DNA of 64,000 bases from RPQJ01 sp963793675 (GTDB lineage: Bacteria > Pseudomonadota > Gammaproteobacteria > Steroidobacterales > Steroidobacteraceae). The notes beneath the pieces are model-generated. The model worked only from the letters and a program-made list of their open reading frames with translations. It did no database searches and was not told the origin of the DNA. A program made the position numbers and the translations under genes. The DNA lies in NCBI GenBank assembly GCA_963793675.1, contig CAWCBA010000002.1, positions 930,001-994,000 on the forward strand, written 5' to 3'. Below are positions 26,754 to 35,325 of this stretch, in pieces. The first letter of the stretch is position 1. Each line of letters begins with the position of its first letter.

Positions 26754-28023
26754 TCAGAGTCCCTTGAACACCCGGGCAGCGGCCGCGATGGTTGCGTCGA
26801 TGTCGGCATCGGTGTGCGCGACCGAAACGAACCCCGCCTCGAACGCCGACGGTGCGAGGTAGATGCCCTCGTCCAGCATGCCGTGGAAGAATTTCTTGAA
26901 ACGCTCGACGTCGCAGGCCGTGGCTTCGGCGTAGCTGTTGCACGTGCGGGGCGGACGTGAAGAACAGGCCGAACATGCCGCAGACGTGATTGGTCGCGAG
27001 CGGCACGCCAGCCTGCTGCGCCGCCTGCTTGATGCCGTGCACCAGCCGGTCGGTGAGCCTGGCCAGGTGCGCGTGGAAACCCGACGCGTCGATGCCGTTC
27101 AGCGTCGCGAGTCCAGCCGCCATCGCCACCGGGTTTCCGGACAGCGTGCCCGCCTGGTAGACCGGACCCAGTGGCGCGATGTGCGACATGATGTCACGCC
27201 GGCCGCCGAACACGCCGACCGGCATGCCGCCGCCGACGATCTTGCCGAGCGTGGTGAGGTCCGGCTTGATTGCATAAAGCGCCTGTGCGCCGCCTTTGGC
27301 GACGCGGAAACCCGTCATCACCTCGTCGAAGATCAGCACGGCGCCGTGCTGCGTGCACACTTCGCGCAGCGCTTCGAGGAAGCCGGGCACCGGTGGAATG
27401 CAGTTCATGTTGCCGGCGACCGGCTCGACGATGACGCACGCTATGTCCGGGCCGATCTCACCGAACAGCTGCCGCACCTGCGCGACGTCGTTGTACGAAA
27501 GCGTGAGCGTGTGCGCCGCGAGTTCCGGCGGCACGCCCGGTGATGTCGGCACGCCTAGGGTAAGCATGCCGGAGCCGGCCTTGACCAGCAGCGAGTCCGA
27601 GTGGCCGTGGTAGCAGCCTTCGAACTTGACGATTTTCTGCCGGCCGGTGAAGCCGCGCGCGAGGCGGATCGCGCTCATCGTCGCTTCGGTGCCCGAACTG
27701 CACATGCGCACCAGTTCGATCGACGGTACCAGCTCGATGATCTTGCGTGCGACGACGGTTTCGATCTCCGTGGGCGCGCCGAACGAAAGGCCGTTGACCG
27801 CCGTTTCCTGCACGGCCCGGATCACGTCCGGGTGCGCATGCCCGAGGATCATCGGGCCCCAGGAGCCGACGTAGTCGATGAACTCGCGGCCATCGGCCGC
27901 CCACACGCGCGAGCCTTTGGCCCGCGCAAGGAAGACGGGTTCGCCGCCGACGCCGCGGAATGCTCGCACCGGCGAATTCACGCCACCGGGAATGTACTTG
28001 CAGGCTTCTTGGAACAGGCTCAC
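26754..28023 (-). CDS. hemL: Glutamate-1-semialdehyde 2,1-aminomutase (one frameshift)
   Basis: PLP enzyme of the C5 tetrapyrrole pathway that converts glutamate-1-semialdehyde to 5-aminolevulinate. The N-terminus LFQEACKYIPGGVNSPVRAF, MCSSGTEATMSAIRLARG and LGKIVGGGMPVGVFGG (the PLP lysine is in LGKIVGG) are canonical. After MFGLFFTSAP the frame is lost near 26947, with one base extra. In the next frame the expected tail continues TCNSYAEATACDVERFKK and ends RVFKGL at TGA 26754, giving a normal length of about 422. GTG 28023 is used, with GGGAG upstream. The enzyme is essential for heme in this pathway, so a sequencing error is likelier than a dead gene. Confidence 0.9.
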
Positions 28024-28198
28024 GTCGATGGACTCCCGCGGTGTTAAGGGCCGCCCCCCTGTCGGGCTGGAGCGGCGCGTGCCGCGTATCTTAGCAGCGC
28101 GCTCGCGTCGCTCCGCTGCGGGCCTTAAACTGCAGCGGAAAACACGGGCACGACGGCCGCGCAGATGCGCCGCCGCGCGATCTGTCTGGGAGATCCGT

Positions 28199-28600
28199 CT
28201 GACTGAACCCACGTGGCATTGGTACCTGCTGGTCGCCGTCGGCAGCGGCCTGGGTGGCGCGAGCCGGCTGTTCATCTCGACGTTGGTCGGGCGTGTCGCG
28301 GGCTATGGCTTTCCGTGGGGCACGCTGTTCGTCAATGTGCTCGGTTGCTTCGCGGTGGGTGCGCTCGGCGCCCTGTTTGCGCCGTCCAACCCGTTGCACC
28401 TGCGGCACGACCTGCGCATGCTGACGATCGTCGGAATGCTGGGCGGCTTTACGACGTTCTCGGCGTTTTCGCTCGAGACGCTGCAGCTGGTCGAACGCGG
28501 TGCCGTTGGCGCCGCTGCCACGTACGCCGTGGCATCGCTGGTGTTGTGTTTGCTCGCGGCGGCGCTTTCGTATGCCCTCGTGACGTCGATGCTGCGCTGA
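28199..28600 (+). CDS. crcB: Fluoride exporter CrcB/Fluc
   Basis: A membrane protein of about 133 residues forming a dual-topology dimeric fluoride channel. It has four hydrophobic helices. Landmarks are GSGLGGASRLFIS, PWGTLFVNVLGCFAVGALGA (pore Asn) and GMLGGFTTFSAFSLE (the GGFTTFS-x-F pore motif with its phenylalanines). The start is not secure: CTG 28199 gives TEPTWHWYLL, a typical position, and no ATG or GTG lies in frame nearby. No fluoride riboswitch was seen upstream. It is divergent from hemL. Confidence 0.82.
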   Translation: MTEPTWHWYLLVAVGSGLGGASRLFISTLVGRVAGYGFPWGTLFVNVLGCFAVGALGALFAPSNPLHLRHDLRMLTIVGMLGGFTTFSAFSLETLQLVERGAVGAAATYAVASLVLCLLAAALSYALVTSMLR

Positions 28601-28620
28601 GATCCGGGCGACGGGCACAG

Positions 28621-28737
28621 CCGGCTCCGGGGTCCAGACACGTTCCGGAAAACGCCGTAACGCGGCATGGAGCGCCGGGCGCGGCGCCTCCATGGACGGG
28701 CACGGTTTTCCGGAGCGTGTCTGGCAGGCCGGAGCCG
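28621..28737. repeat. 117-bp imperfect palindrome between convergent genes
   Basis: The outer arms are CCGGCTCCGG (28621) against CCGGAGCCG (28729-28737). The main arms are 28634-28653 against 28705-28724, 20 nt with one mismatch. An inner pair, CATGGAG/CTCCATG, surrounds a GC-rich centre. It begins 21 nt after the crcB stop and abuts the 3' end of the phosphodiesterase gene. It could act as a bidirectional terminator or be a mobile palindromic unit. No second copy of the same sequence was found in the window. Confidence 0.7.
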
Positions 28738-28738
28738 A

Positions 28739-29569
28739 ACGTCGCTGTCGACGGTAGCCCTCCAGCCACGCAACCTCGGACGCGATCGAGCCGTCCGCGC
28801 ACAGGTCGATCACGCGATATCCAGGCGGCCGGTCGTCCACCGCGAAATCCTTGCGCGGCTTGAACTGCTTGCACGTCGCCGGCGTGCACATGAACCGCAC
28901 GTCGCCCGCGCGGTAGAGGTCGAGCGCCTGGTGCGCATGACCCCAGCACACGCCGCGGACCCGCGGTTGTCGCGCGATGGTGGCGCAGAGTTCGGGACCG
29001 TCGAGCAGTCCGAGTGCGTCGAGCGCCGGTGAGTCCATCGGCAGCGGCGGGTGATGCAGTACGACCAGGGCGTGCGGCTCCGTGCCCTCGGCCAGCGCAC
29101 GCCCGGCGGACTGCAGTTGCGCGGCACCCAGTTGTCCCTCGCCGTCGGCGGATTCGGCGAACCATGATTCCAGCAGCAGCACCTGCCAGCCGTTGCGCGT
29201 GATCCATTGCCCACCGACCTGGAACGGGGCGCGGCCCAGTTGCCGGCGCATTTCGCCGGGAACGTCGTGATTGCCCGGGACGGCCAGGACCGGCACGCCG
29301 AGTCCGCCGAACAGCAGATCGATGGTGCCGTAGGCCGCGGGCTCGTCCTGGACGATGTCGCCCGTCAGCAGCACGGCGTCGACCGGGAAGAAATGACGCT
29401 GCGCGTGTGCGAGACAGGCCTGCAGCCGTGGCAGCGTGCGTGCCCCCCGCAGCGAAGCGTCGGGGTCCAGCATCAGGTGCGTATCAGTGAACTGGACCAG
29501 GCGGACACTGCCCATGCCCCGGGGCGGATCACGGGGCTGCGCCGGTGCTGGAGTCGTCGTCTTTGGCAT
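28739..29569 (-). CDS. Metallophosphoesterase, CpdA-like 3',5'-cyclic-AMP phosphodiesterase
   Basis: Calcineurin-like phosphoesterase fold of about 270 residues. Metal motifs are in order: LVQFTDTHLM (D-x-H), LLTGDIVQDE (GD), VPGNHDVPG (GNHD), LVVLHHPPLP and GVCWGHAHQALD (GH-x-H). This order and the F-T-D-T-H start match CpdA/class III cAMP phosphodiesterases. ATG 29515 (MGSVRLVQFTDTH) is a good alternative start. Homology ends at about 28739, where the palindrome begins. No stop occurs in frame there: the frame runs through the palindrome and antisense to crcB down to 28091. The end given is therefore where family likeness stops, not a seen stop codon. Confidence 0.7.
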
Positions 29570-29615
29570 AGCGGACAGGCATCATCGCAAATCCGCCCGC
29601 GTTGCAGGAGGCCCC

Positions 29616-30281
29616 ATGTCGAATCGCTCGATTGTGCTCACGGATACGCTCTACGACTACATGAACGATGTCGCACTGCGCGAGCCACCGCTGCTGCTCG
29701 CCCTGCGCGAGGAGACGGCGGAGCTGACGCAACGGTCCATGCAGATTTCCCCGGAGCAGGGGCAGTTCATGGCGCTGCTCGCGCGCCTGATCGGTGCGCG
29801 GGAGTGTCTCGAGGTCGGGGTCTTCACCGGGTACTCGTCGCTGGCAACGGCACTCGCCCTGCCCGACGATGGACGTATCGTCGCGTGCGACGTGAGCGAG
29901 GAGTGGACTGCGGTGGCGCGTCGCTACTGGCAGCGTGCGGGCGTCGAGCACAAGATCGATCTGCGGCTGGCGCCGGCGACCGGGACGCTCGATGCGCTGA
30001 TCGCAGCAGGGCACGGCGGGACTTTCGATTTCGCGTTCATCGACGCCGACAAGACCAACTACCTGGCGTACTACGAGCGAACCCTTGTACTGCTGCGGAC
30101 GGGTGGGCTGGCGTTGATCGACAACACGTTGTGGAGCGGACGCGTCGCCGATCCGGAAGTTGCGGATGCCGACACCGTGGCGCTGCGGCATTTCAACGAA
30201 GTGCTGCACCGGGACGAGCGCGTCGACATTTCGTTGTTGCCGCTGGGCGATGGGTTGACGCTGGCGCGGAAAAGGGGATAG
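29616..30281 (+). CDS. Class I SAM-dependent O-methyltransferase (COMT family 3)
   Basis: A 221-residue soluble enzyme of the cation-dependent O-methyltransferase-3 family. SAM-binding motif I is CLEVGVFTGYSSLATALALP; motif II is RIVACDVSEEW; DFAFIDADKTNYLAYYE supplies the metal-binding aspartates; LALIDNTLWSGRVADP completes the active site. ATG 29616 has AGGAGG 6 nt upstream, an ideal ribosome-binding site. Substrates in the family are catechol-like small molecules; none can be assigned here. It is divergent from the phosphodiesterase gene. Confidence 0.87.
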   Translation: MSNRSIVLTDTLYDYMNDVALREPPLLLALREETAELTQRSMQISPEQGQFMALLARLIGARECLEVGVFTGYSSLATALALPDDGRIVACDVSEEWTAVARRYWQRAGVEHKIDLRLAPATGTLDALIAAGHGGTFDFAFIDADKTNYLAYYERTLVLLRTGGLALIDNTLWSGRVADPEVADADTVALRHFNEVLHRDERVDISLLPLGDGLTLARKRG

Positions 30282-30337
30282 GGATCATGGTTCAGTCGGA
30301 AGTGAAACGGGGCGGCCATCCCATGACAGGATCGCGG

Positions 30338-30559
30338 TTACAGGACCGGGCGACCTGCATGGGCTGGCAGCGGCTGGTCGAGCAGGACGATGGCCAGGGG
30401 ACCGATGTACTTTCCGTACAGGTCGTTGAAGCCATGCGTCGCCATCACCAGCGCGACGATGGCGATAGCGACGGGCAAGCCGAGTCTCTGCGTGCGCTGG
30501 CACAGGACGTAGCCCAGACCGACGCCGGCGGTCGCGCCCCAGAACAGCTGGGGCGGCAC
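30338..30559 (-). pseudogene. Possible small membrane protein remnant
   Basis: A 73-residue open frame with two or three hydrophobic stretches (LFWGATAGVGLGYVLCQ, VAIAIVALVMATHGFNDL, IGPLAIVLLDQPL). The HGFND segment is faintly reminiscent of PrsW-type membrane proteins, but the piece is far too short for one. It lies directly behind the stop of the frameshifted exported protein. It may be a truncated gene or a 3' fragment of something displaced by frame errors; it could also be spurious. Confidence 0.3.
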
Positions 30560-30563
30560 CAGT

Positions 30564-31173
30564 TCACTTGCAGCTGCTCTCGAACGCGTGGGCGATCGAG
30601 GAAACGTGGCGGCTGGCGCTGTAGTGCACGACCACGCATTGGCCGTTCGACGACTTCCGCCAGTACGAGTAGACCTCGTCGCCCTGCACCTCGCTCTTGG
30701 CCTGCCGGTAGCCGCGACGAGTCATTTCATCGTCGACCTCGCCGCCCACGAGTCGACCATTGACGAGGTCCTTGAGGTCGGCCGGCGTCTCGCCGCTGCC
30801 CACGGCCGCATTGCCGCCGCCCCCGCCGGCCGTGAGCCCCGACGAAGGTCACGGTCACCTTGGTGCCGCCTTCCCACTTGAATTCCTGCGTGTTGCCGCC
30901 AGCCTGCGTGCGTATGACCTTGTTGCCCTTCTGGTCCTTGTAGTGGTTCGCGTTGTTGCCCGGGGCCAGGCTGTAGGTCACGCCGTTGCGGAGATCCAGG
31001 TCGATGTAGCCCTGGCGCTGCGAAAACGTGCAGGGCCCGGACCGACCTTGCTTTACTTCGCCATCCTTGCGGACCTGGCACGTGGCCTCGGCGGAGTCGG
31101 CATGCGCGGTCGACAGCCAACCACTGAGCGCGATCGCGACGAGGGACGCGGACAGGAAAGCAGACTTCTTCAT
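30564..31173 (-). CDS. Exported protein of unknown function (one frameshift)
   Basis: The start MKKSAFLSASLVAIALSGWL ends in a Sec site near THADS. The mature part has YIDLDLRNGVTYSLAPGNN and a cysteine pair in ATCQVRKDGEVKQGRSGPC. The frame breaks near 30838 in a G-rich run (one extra base). The other frame carries on as DLKDLVNGRLVGGEVDDEM, then YSYWRKSSNGQCVVV, ending at 30564. The C-terminal half resembles a small uncharacterised domain with R-G-Y, YSYWW and QC-x-V motifs seen in several bacterial secreted proteins. Full length would be about 202 residues. Periplasmic; function unknown. Confidence 0.6.
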
Positions 31174-31239
31174 GAAACCTCCATTGCAGGTGTTGCGGTG
31201 CAGTTCGACAATTAGACCTGGATCGCGCGCGGTCGTGCG

Positions 31240-32006
31240 TCAGCCGCCCGAGACTGCCGCGTCCGGAATCTCATGGCGTTCGTCGCCGACCCGGATCATG
31301 TTCAGGTCTTCCTCGCGTTGCGCGCTGAAAGTGGCGCCACCGTCGGCCTGGCTGATGTCGGCGCCGGTGGCCCGACCGCCGACGAATAATCGTCCGTCTG
31401 CGGCCATCCGGCGGTGACGACCACCGTGGCATCGCCATTGCCGCTGCGCGTCACCCCGAAGTCGCATTGTCCCATCGGCTGGCCCTTGTGCTGGGCGCAG
31501 GCACCTTGCCGGTGGCATCGTAGTGTTCACTTTGCGGCGGCCGCCGTGCTTCCCGCCGCTGCTTGTGGCTTGCCCGAAATGATCATCTCCAGCCGGTAAT
31601 CCGCCTTCTCGTTCCGCCGCGCCGCGCTGCGCATCATGTAGACGCGGATCCTGTAGTCGCCGCTGGCCGGCAGCACTCCTTCATACTGGTTTTCGCTGAC
31701 GGAGCCGTTGAAGAAAGCGACCTCGGTCTCGCCCGGCGCCAGGATATTGAAGTAAGTGGCGGTATGTTTCGTCGCCATGCTGACGTTCATGGACTGTCCC
31801 TTGGACGCACCGAGCACGTAGTCGACGATCTGATAACCGACGATCGAGCCGTTGATGACCGCACTGCTCGCGCCCCTGGCGAACTGGACCCGCTGGGTGC
31901 GGATGTCGCCCTCGGCTCCCGCCGACGGACTCAACACCGTCAACAGCAGGGCGAGGACCAGCGGCGTAACCGCCACGCCGCGGACCGGGGTCGTCGCAAA
32001 TGACAT
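31240..32006 (-). CDS. Exported protein of unknown function (two frameshifts)
   Basis: ATG 32006, with GGGAGA upstream, opens MSFATTPVRGVAVTPLVLAL and a signal peptide (site near AGAEG). The N-domain has a prepeptidase-like beta fold (SGDYRIRVYMMRSAARRNEK) to a stop at 31527. The expected sequel continues in other frames: HYDATGKVPCAQHKGQPMGQ, CDFGVTRSGNGDATVVV, and after a second shift near 31420 RLFVGGRATGADISQADGG, ending HEIPDAAVSGG at 31240. Related exported proteins join these parts into one chain of about 255 residues ending E-x-x-x-I-P-D-A-x-x-x-GG. Two extra bases explain the whole pattern. Function unknown. Confidence 0.6.
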
Positions 32007-32071
32007 AAGGTCGTCTCCCGCTATCCAGAAACCGAAAATTTTCGCATGACACCCGGCTGCTGCGATCGCAT

Positions 32072-32397
32072 TCAGCGTCGCAGAACCCGCCACAGTGACC
32101 AGAGCGTCAGGATCAGCAGCGCAGGCCAGATCAGCAGCAGGTCAACCCGTATGTCTGCCTCGGGCGTCCGCAGCAGGACGAGCCATTCCCATCCCGCGAA
32201 TGCCAGGCAGAACAGGCCGGCAGCAGCAATGCATTGGCCCGGTGACCCGGCGGGCCCGCGCGGGCCAACGCCCAGACGGCTGCATAAGTCGCACCCAGCG
32301 CCAGGATGCGCAGGGGGTGCTGCACGAACCAACCGAGGAACTCAACCAAGTTCGCGTCACCTCGTCGAGAGTCGGTGCCGCCGGCACTTGGGGGCAT
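32072..32397 (-). CDS. Small membrane protein (apparently frameshifted)
   Basis: Two hydrophobic halves lie in adjacent frames. One is LVEFLGWFVQHPLRILALGA followed by TYAAVWALARAG, from the ATG 32397 or TTG 32349 side. The other is AAAGLFCLAFAGWEWLVLLR followed by DLLLIWPALLILTLWSLWRV, ending at 32072. Joined near 32235 they give a protein of roughly 100 residues with three membrane segments. No family recognised. Its neighbours are likewise exported or membrane unknowns with broken frames. Confidence 0.45.
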
Positions 32398-32514
32398 TCC
32401 GTGACCCGACCGGAGGGTAGTGAATCCGGGGGTACATCACTAGCCGAATTCCGAAATTATTGGCAGCCTGAGCCCAGCCAGCCCCTTCCGCCGTTACTTT
32501 CAACGCCGCACGAG

Positions 32515-33468
32515 ATGTCCGCCCTGGTCCGTCCACCGCCCTATGCACTGCGCGTGCGCAGCAACGACCCTGACGAGGTAACTTCCTGGGCGGCGCGGCG
32601 CGACGGCGATCATTCGCGGGTTGTCCGCGGCACGGGTCCGTATGGTTTCCGAGCCGAGGTCCTGGAGGGCCAGGATGTGCGACTCGCCTGGGCTCGGACC
32701 CGCCTCGGGCAGACGCTTCGTGGTCGCTTCCGTCAGCCCTGCGTCCAGATTCCACTCGGCGGGACCCAGCAGTATGCGTTCGGCAGGCAACGGATCGGCG
32801 TCGCTCCCGGTGCGTTGGTATTCATCGCTCCGGGCACGGAAGCGTCTCGTCACAGCAGTCCTGGCTCGCTGTTCGGCATGGACCTTGACTGGGGCGCGCT
32901 GGCGGCGGAGGTGCAAGGGCGTCGCCCGGGCTCCGCACCTGTTTGGCCCCAGCTCCCGCTCGCCCTCGAGCCTCCCGGACCGCTGCAGCGCGCTTTTCAT
33001 GATGCCATCGCCGAACTGGTCCGGGCTCTGGACCCAGCGGCCCCTGCGAGCCAGCGACAGCATTGCGAAAGCCGCTTGATCTCCACGCTTGCCGATGTGC
33101 TGCCGCTGCAGACCGCGAGGAATGAGGCCGGGCGACTGGCAGTGCAGCGGCTCGCAGACCTGGAGAGCTGGATCGAAGCCCACCTCGGCGAGGCGATCAC
33201 GGTCGGACGGCTGTGCGAGGTGGCCCAGGTTGGCGAAAGGTCGCTGCAGCTCTCCTTCAATGCGCGCCGTGGCATGTCACCGATGCGTTTCGTCTGCGAG
33301 CGACGCCTTGCGGCTGCGCATCGTCGGATATCGCGAGCGGAAGTCCGCGATCAGATCACGGGGATTGCGACGAGCCTCGGGTTCACCCACCTGGGTCGTT
33401 TTTCCGTTGCCTATCGCGAGGCTTTCGGCGAATCGCCATCGCGGACGTGGCGGCGCAGTCGGGCATAG
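32515..33468 (+). CDS. AraC family transcriptional regulator
   Basis: A 317-residue DNA-binding regulator. The N-terminal two-thirds is a cupin-like sensing domain of the AraC-binding-domain-like type (QPCVQIPLGGTQQYAFGRQR, SPGSLFGMDLDWGAL). The C-terminal HTH_18 domain has two helix-turn-helices: ITVGRLCEVAQVGERSLQLS and ITGIATSLGFTHLGRFSVAY, closing with FGESPSRTWRR, the classic F-G-x-S-P-S/x-x-x-R end. ATG 32515 is chosen; the frame is open upstream but lacks protein character. Its targets cannot be told; the divergent small membrane gene is adjacent. Confidence 0.85.
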   Translation: MSALVRPPPYALRVRSNDPDEVTSWAARRDGDHSRVVRGTGPYGFRAEVLEGQDVRLAWARTRLGQTLRGRFRQPCVQIPLGGTQQYAFGRQRIGVAPGALVFIAPGTEASRHSSPGSLFGMDLDWGALAAEVQGRRPGSAPVWPQLPLALEPPGPLQRAFHDAIAELVRALDPAAPASQRQHCESRLISTLADVLPLQTARNEAGRLAVQRLADLESWIEAHLGEAITVGRLCEVAQVGERSLQLSFNARRGMSPMRFVCERRLAAAHRRISRAEVRDQITGIATSLGFTHLGRFSVAYREAFGESPSRTWRRSRA

Positions 33469-33504
33469 CCGCCCGCGCAACTCGATCGCGGAGCCAAAAA
33501 AGCA

Positions 33505-33528
33505 GACGGCCGCCCCATGGCGGCCGTC
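33505..33528. terminator. Bidirectional terminator between AraC gene and ahcY
   Basis: GACGGCCGCC at 33505-33514 and its exact complement at 33519-33528 around CCAT. On the minus strand the stem is followed by TGCTTTTTT, an ideal intrinsic terminator for ahcY. On the plus strand it is followed by CTCATTTC, which could serve the AraC gene. Confidence 0.8.
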
Positions 33529-33598
33529 CTCATTTCGACCGACCCCTGTCCCCCAGGTCCTGGCCCCTGGTCGGCCAGGAACTGGAGACGGCGGCTGC

Positions 33599-35020
33599 TC
33601 AGTACCGGTACTGGTCGGTCTTGAACGGACCCTGCGCCGACACGCCGATGTACGCCGCCTGCTCGGGCGTCAGCGTCGTCAGGTGTACGCCGATGCGCTC
33701 GAGGTGCAGCTGCGCGACCTTCTCGTCGAGGTGCTTCGGCAGCACATAGACCTCCTTGCCGTACTTCGCGCCGTGCCTGTAGAGCTCGATCTGCGCGAGC
33801 ACCTGGTTCGTGAACGAGTTCGACATCACGAACGAGGGATGGCCGGTCGCGCAGCCCAGGTTCACCAGGCGGCCTTCCGCCAGGATGATCAGGCGCTTGC
33901 CGTCCGGGAAGATCACGTGATCGACCTGCGGCTTGATGTTTTCCCACTGGTACTGCTTGAGCGCCGCGATCTCGATCTCGCTGTCGAAGTGACCGATGTT
34001 GCAGACGATCGCCTGGTTCTTCATCCGCTTCATGTGATCGTGATTGATCACGTTCACGTTGCCAGTCGCGGTGACGAAGATGTCGGCCTGGTCGCAGGCC
34101 TCGTCCATCGTCACGACGCGGTAGCCTTCCATCGCCGCCTGCAGCGCGCAGATCGGGTCGATCTCGGTGATCCACACCTGGGCCGACAAGGCGCGCAGCG
34201 ATTCCGCCGAGCCCTTGCCGACGTCGCCGTAACCCGCGACCACCGCAACCTTGCCGGCGATCATCACGTCGGTGGCGCGCTTGATCGCATCGACCAGCGA
34301 CTCACGGCAGCCGTACAGGTTGTCGAACTTCGACTTGGTGACCGAGTCGTTGACGTTGATCGCGGGGAACGGCAGCTCGCCCTTCTTGGCAAAGCCGTAA
34401 AGGCGCTTCACGCCCGTTGTGGTTTCTTCGGTCACGCCCTGGATCTGCGCGAGACGCTTCGAGTACCAGCCCGGGCTCGACTCGAGGCGCTTGCGGATCG
34501 CGTTGTAGAGCGCGACCTCTTCCTCGTTGGTCGGCTTCGCGATGAGCGATGCGTCCGACTCCGCCTTCGCGCCGAGCAGCAGCAGCAGCGTTGCGTCGCC
34601 GCCGTCGTCGAGGATCATGTTGGCGTGCTGGCCGTTCGGCCATTCGAAGATGCGGTGGGTGTATTCCCAGTAGTCGTCCAGCGTCTCGCCCTTGTAGGCG
34701 AAGACCGGCGTGCCCGTCGCCGCGACGTACGCCGCCGCGTGGTCCTGCGTCGAGTAGATGTTGCACGAGGCCCAGCGCACGTCGGCGCCCAGCGCCTTCA
34801 GCGTGTCGATCAGCATCGCGGTCTGGATGGTCATGTGCAACGAGCCGGCAATGCGCGCGCCCTTGAGCGGCTGCTCGCTGGCGAACTCCTTGCGGATGGC
34901 CATCAGGCCCGGCATCTCGCTTTCGGCGATGACCATTTCCTTGCGGCCCCAGTCGGCGAGCGCAAGGTCGGCCACGACGTAGTCCTGGCCAGGCTTTGAA
35001 GCAATTACGGCAGCATTCAT
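33599..35020 (-). CDS. ahcY: Adenosylhomocysteinase (SAH hydrolase)
   Basis: A 473-residue cytoplasmic NAD-dependent enzyme that splits S-adenosylhomocysteine into adenosine and homocysteine, relieving product inhibition of methyltransferases. SLHMTIQTAMLIDTL, CNIYSTQDHAAAY, the NAD site VAGYGDVGKGSAESL, and NIGHFDSEIE are canonical. The C-terminus is the expected KTDQYRY. It contains the roughly 40-residue insertion (AKAESDASLIAKPTNEEEV) typical of the long bacterial form. Expression is very likely controlled by the SAH riboswitch in its leader, switched on by the enzyme's own substrate. Confidence 0.96.
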   Translation of the reverse strand: MNAAVIASKPGQDYVVADLALADWGRKEMVIAESEMPGLMAIRKEFASEQPLKGARIAGSLHMTIQTAMLIDTLKALGADVRWASCNIYSTQDHAAAYVAATGTPVFAYKGETLDDYWEYTHRIFEWPNGQHANMILDDGGDATLLLLLGAKAESDASLIAKPTNEEEVALYNAIRKRLESSPGWYSKRLAQIQGVTEETTTGVKRLYGFAKKGELPFPAINVNDSVTKSKFDNLYGCRESLVDAIKRATDVMIAGKVAVVAGYGDVGKGSAESLRALSAQVWITEIDPICALQAAMEGYRVVTMDEACDQADIFVTATGNVNVINHDHMKRMKNQAIVCNIGHFDSEIEIAALKQYQWENIKPQVDHVIFPDGKRLIILAEGRLVNLGCATGHPSFVMSNSFTNQVLAQIELYRHGAKYGKEVYVLPKHLDEKVAQLHLERIGVHLTTLTPEQAAYIGVSAQGPFKTDQYRY

Positions 35021-35111
35021 CGGACGATCCTCTCTCGGTGGACCGTGGCCATTCGAACAGGCGGCGAGGGGGGATTCGCTCTTCGGCTCGCCTGAACGAC
35101 ACCACGTGGTT

Positions 35112-35190
35112 CAGCGAGCGCGGTTGGGTAAACCCAAAGCCCGAGCCTGGCGGACAAGAAGGTCCGTTGCAGCGCTCCTCAGGCAGGGTG
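35112..35190 (-). promoter_or_regulatory. SAH riboswitch (ahcY motif) in the ahcY leader
   Basis: Reading the minus strand, the conserved core GAGGAGCGCTGCAACGG is followed by GCCAGGCTCGG. P1 forms from CCTGAG with CTCGGG. A hairpin forms from GGAC-CTTCTT-GTCC, another from TGGGTTTACCCA, and the pseudoknot from GAGCGC with GCGCTC (35116-35121). Every helix of the S-adenosylhomocysteine aptamer is thus satisfied. It ends about 90 nt before the ahcY ATG. Known members turn on SAH-recycling genes when SAH accumulates. A TACTAT -10 candidate lies just upstream at 35194-35199. Confidence 0.9.
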
Positions 35191-35204
35191 GCGATAGTAC
35201 CGTA

Positions 35205-35325
35205 AGGTAGCAAGGACAGGAAGGCCAGGAAGGACGGGAAGGACGGGAAGGGCGGCAACCAGGGAAGGCGTTCTACTTCCGCCCCTGCTTGCCCTTCCTG
35301 GCCTTCCTCACCCTTCCTACAGGCC
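35205..35325 (-). repeat. Mirror hairpin of AGGAAGG-type tandem units between metK and ahcY
   Basis: The plus-strand left arm (35208-35256) has repeats such as AGGAAGGCCAGGAAGGAC. The right arm (35279-35320) has the complementary CCTTCCTGGCCTTCCTC. The arms pair imperfectly around a loop of about 22 nt. On the gene strand the repeat begins at the metK stop codon itself (TAG at 35319-35317, followed by GAAGGG). It ends near the ahcY promoter/riboswitch and is one of four such structures in the window. Confidence 0.7.

Noticed and set aside
28024..28198. Fluoride riboswitch before crcB
   Set aside because: No crcB-motif core (GGCGATG followed by CTGATG-type sequence) could be found in the leader.
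28091..28738. C-terminal extension of the phosphodiesterase frame antisense to crcB
   Set aside because: The extension encodes the palindrome and the reverse of crcB and matches nothing in the family; read as run-on rather than real protein.
33089..34999. 636-codon plus-strand frame opposite ahcY
   Set aside because: Crosses the terminator and lies wholly antisense to ahcY; composition is shadow-like.
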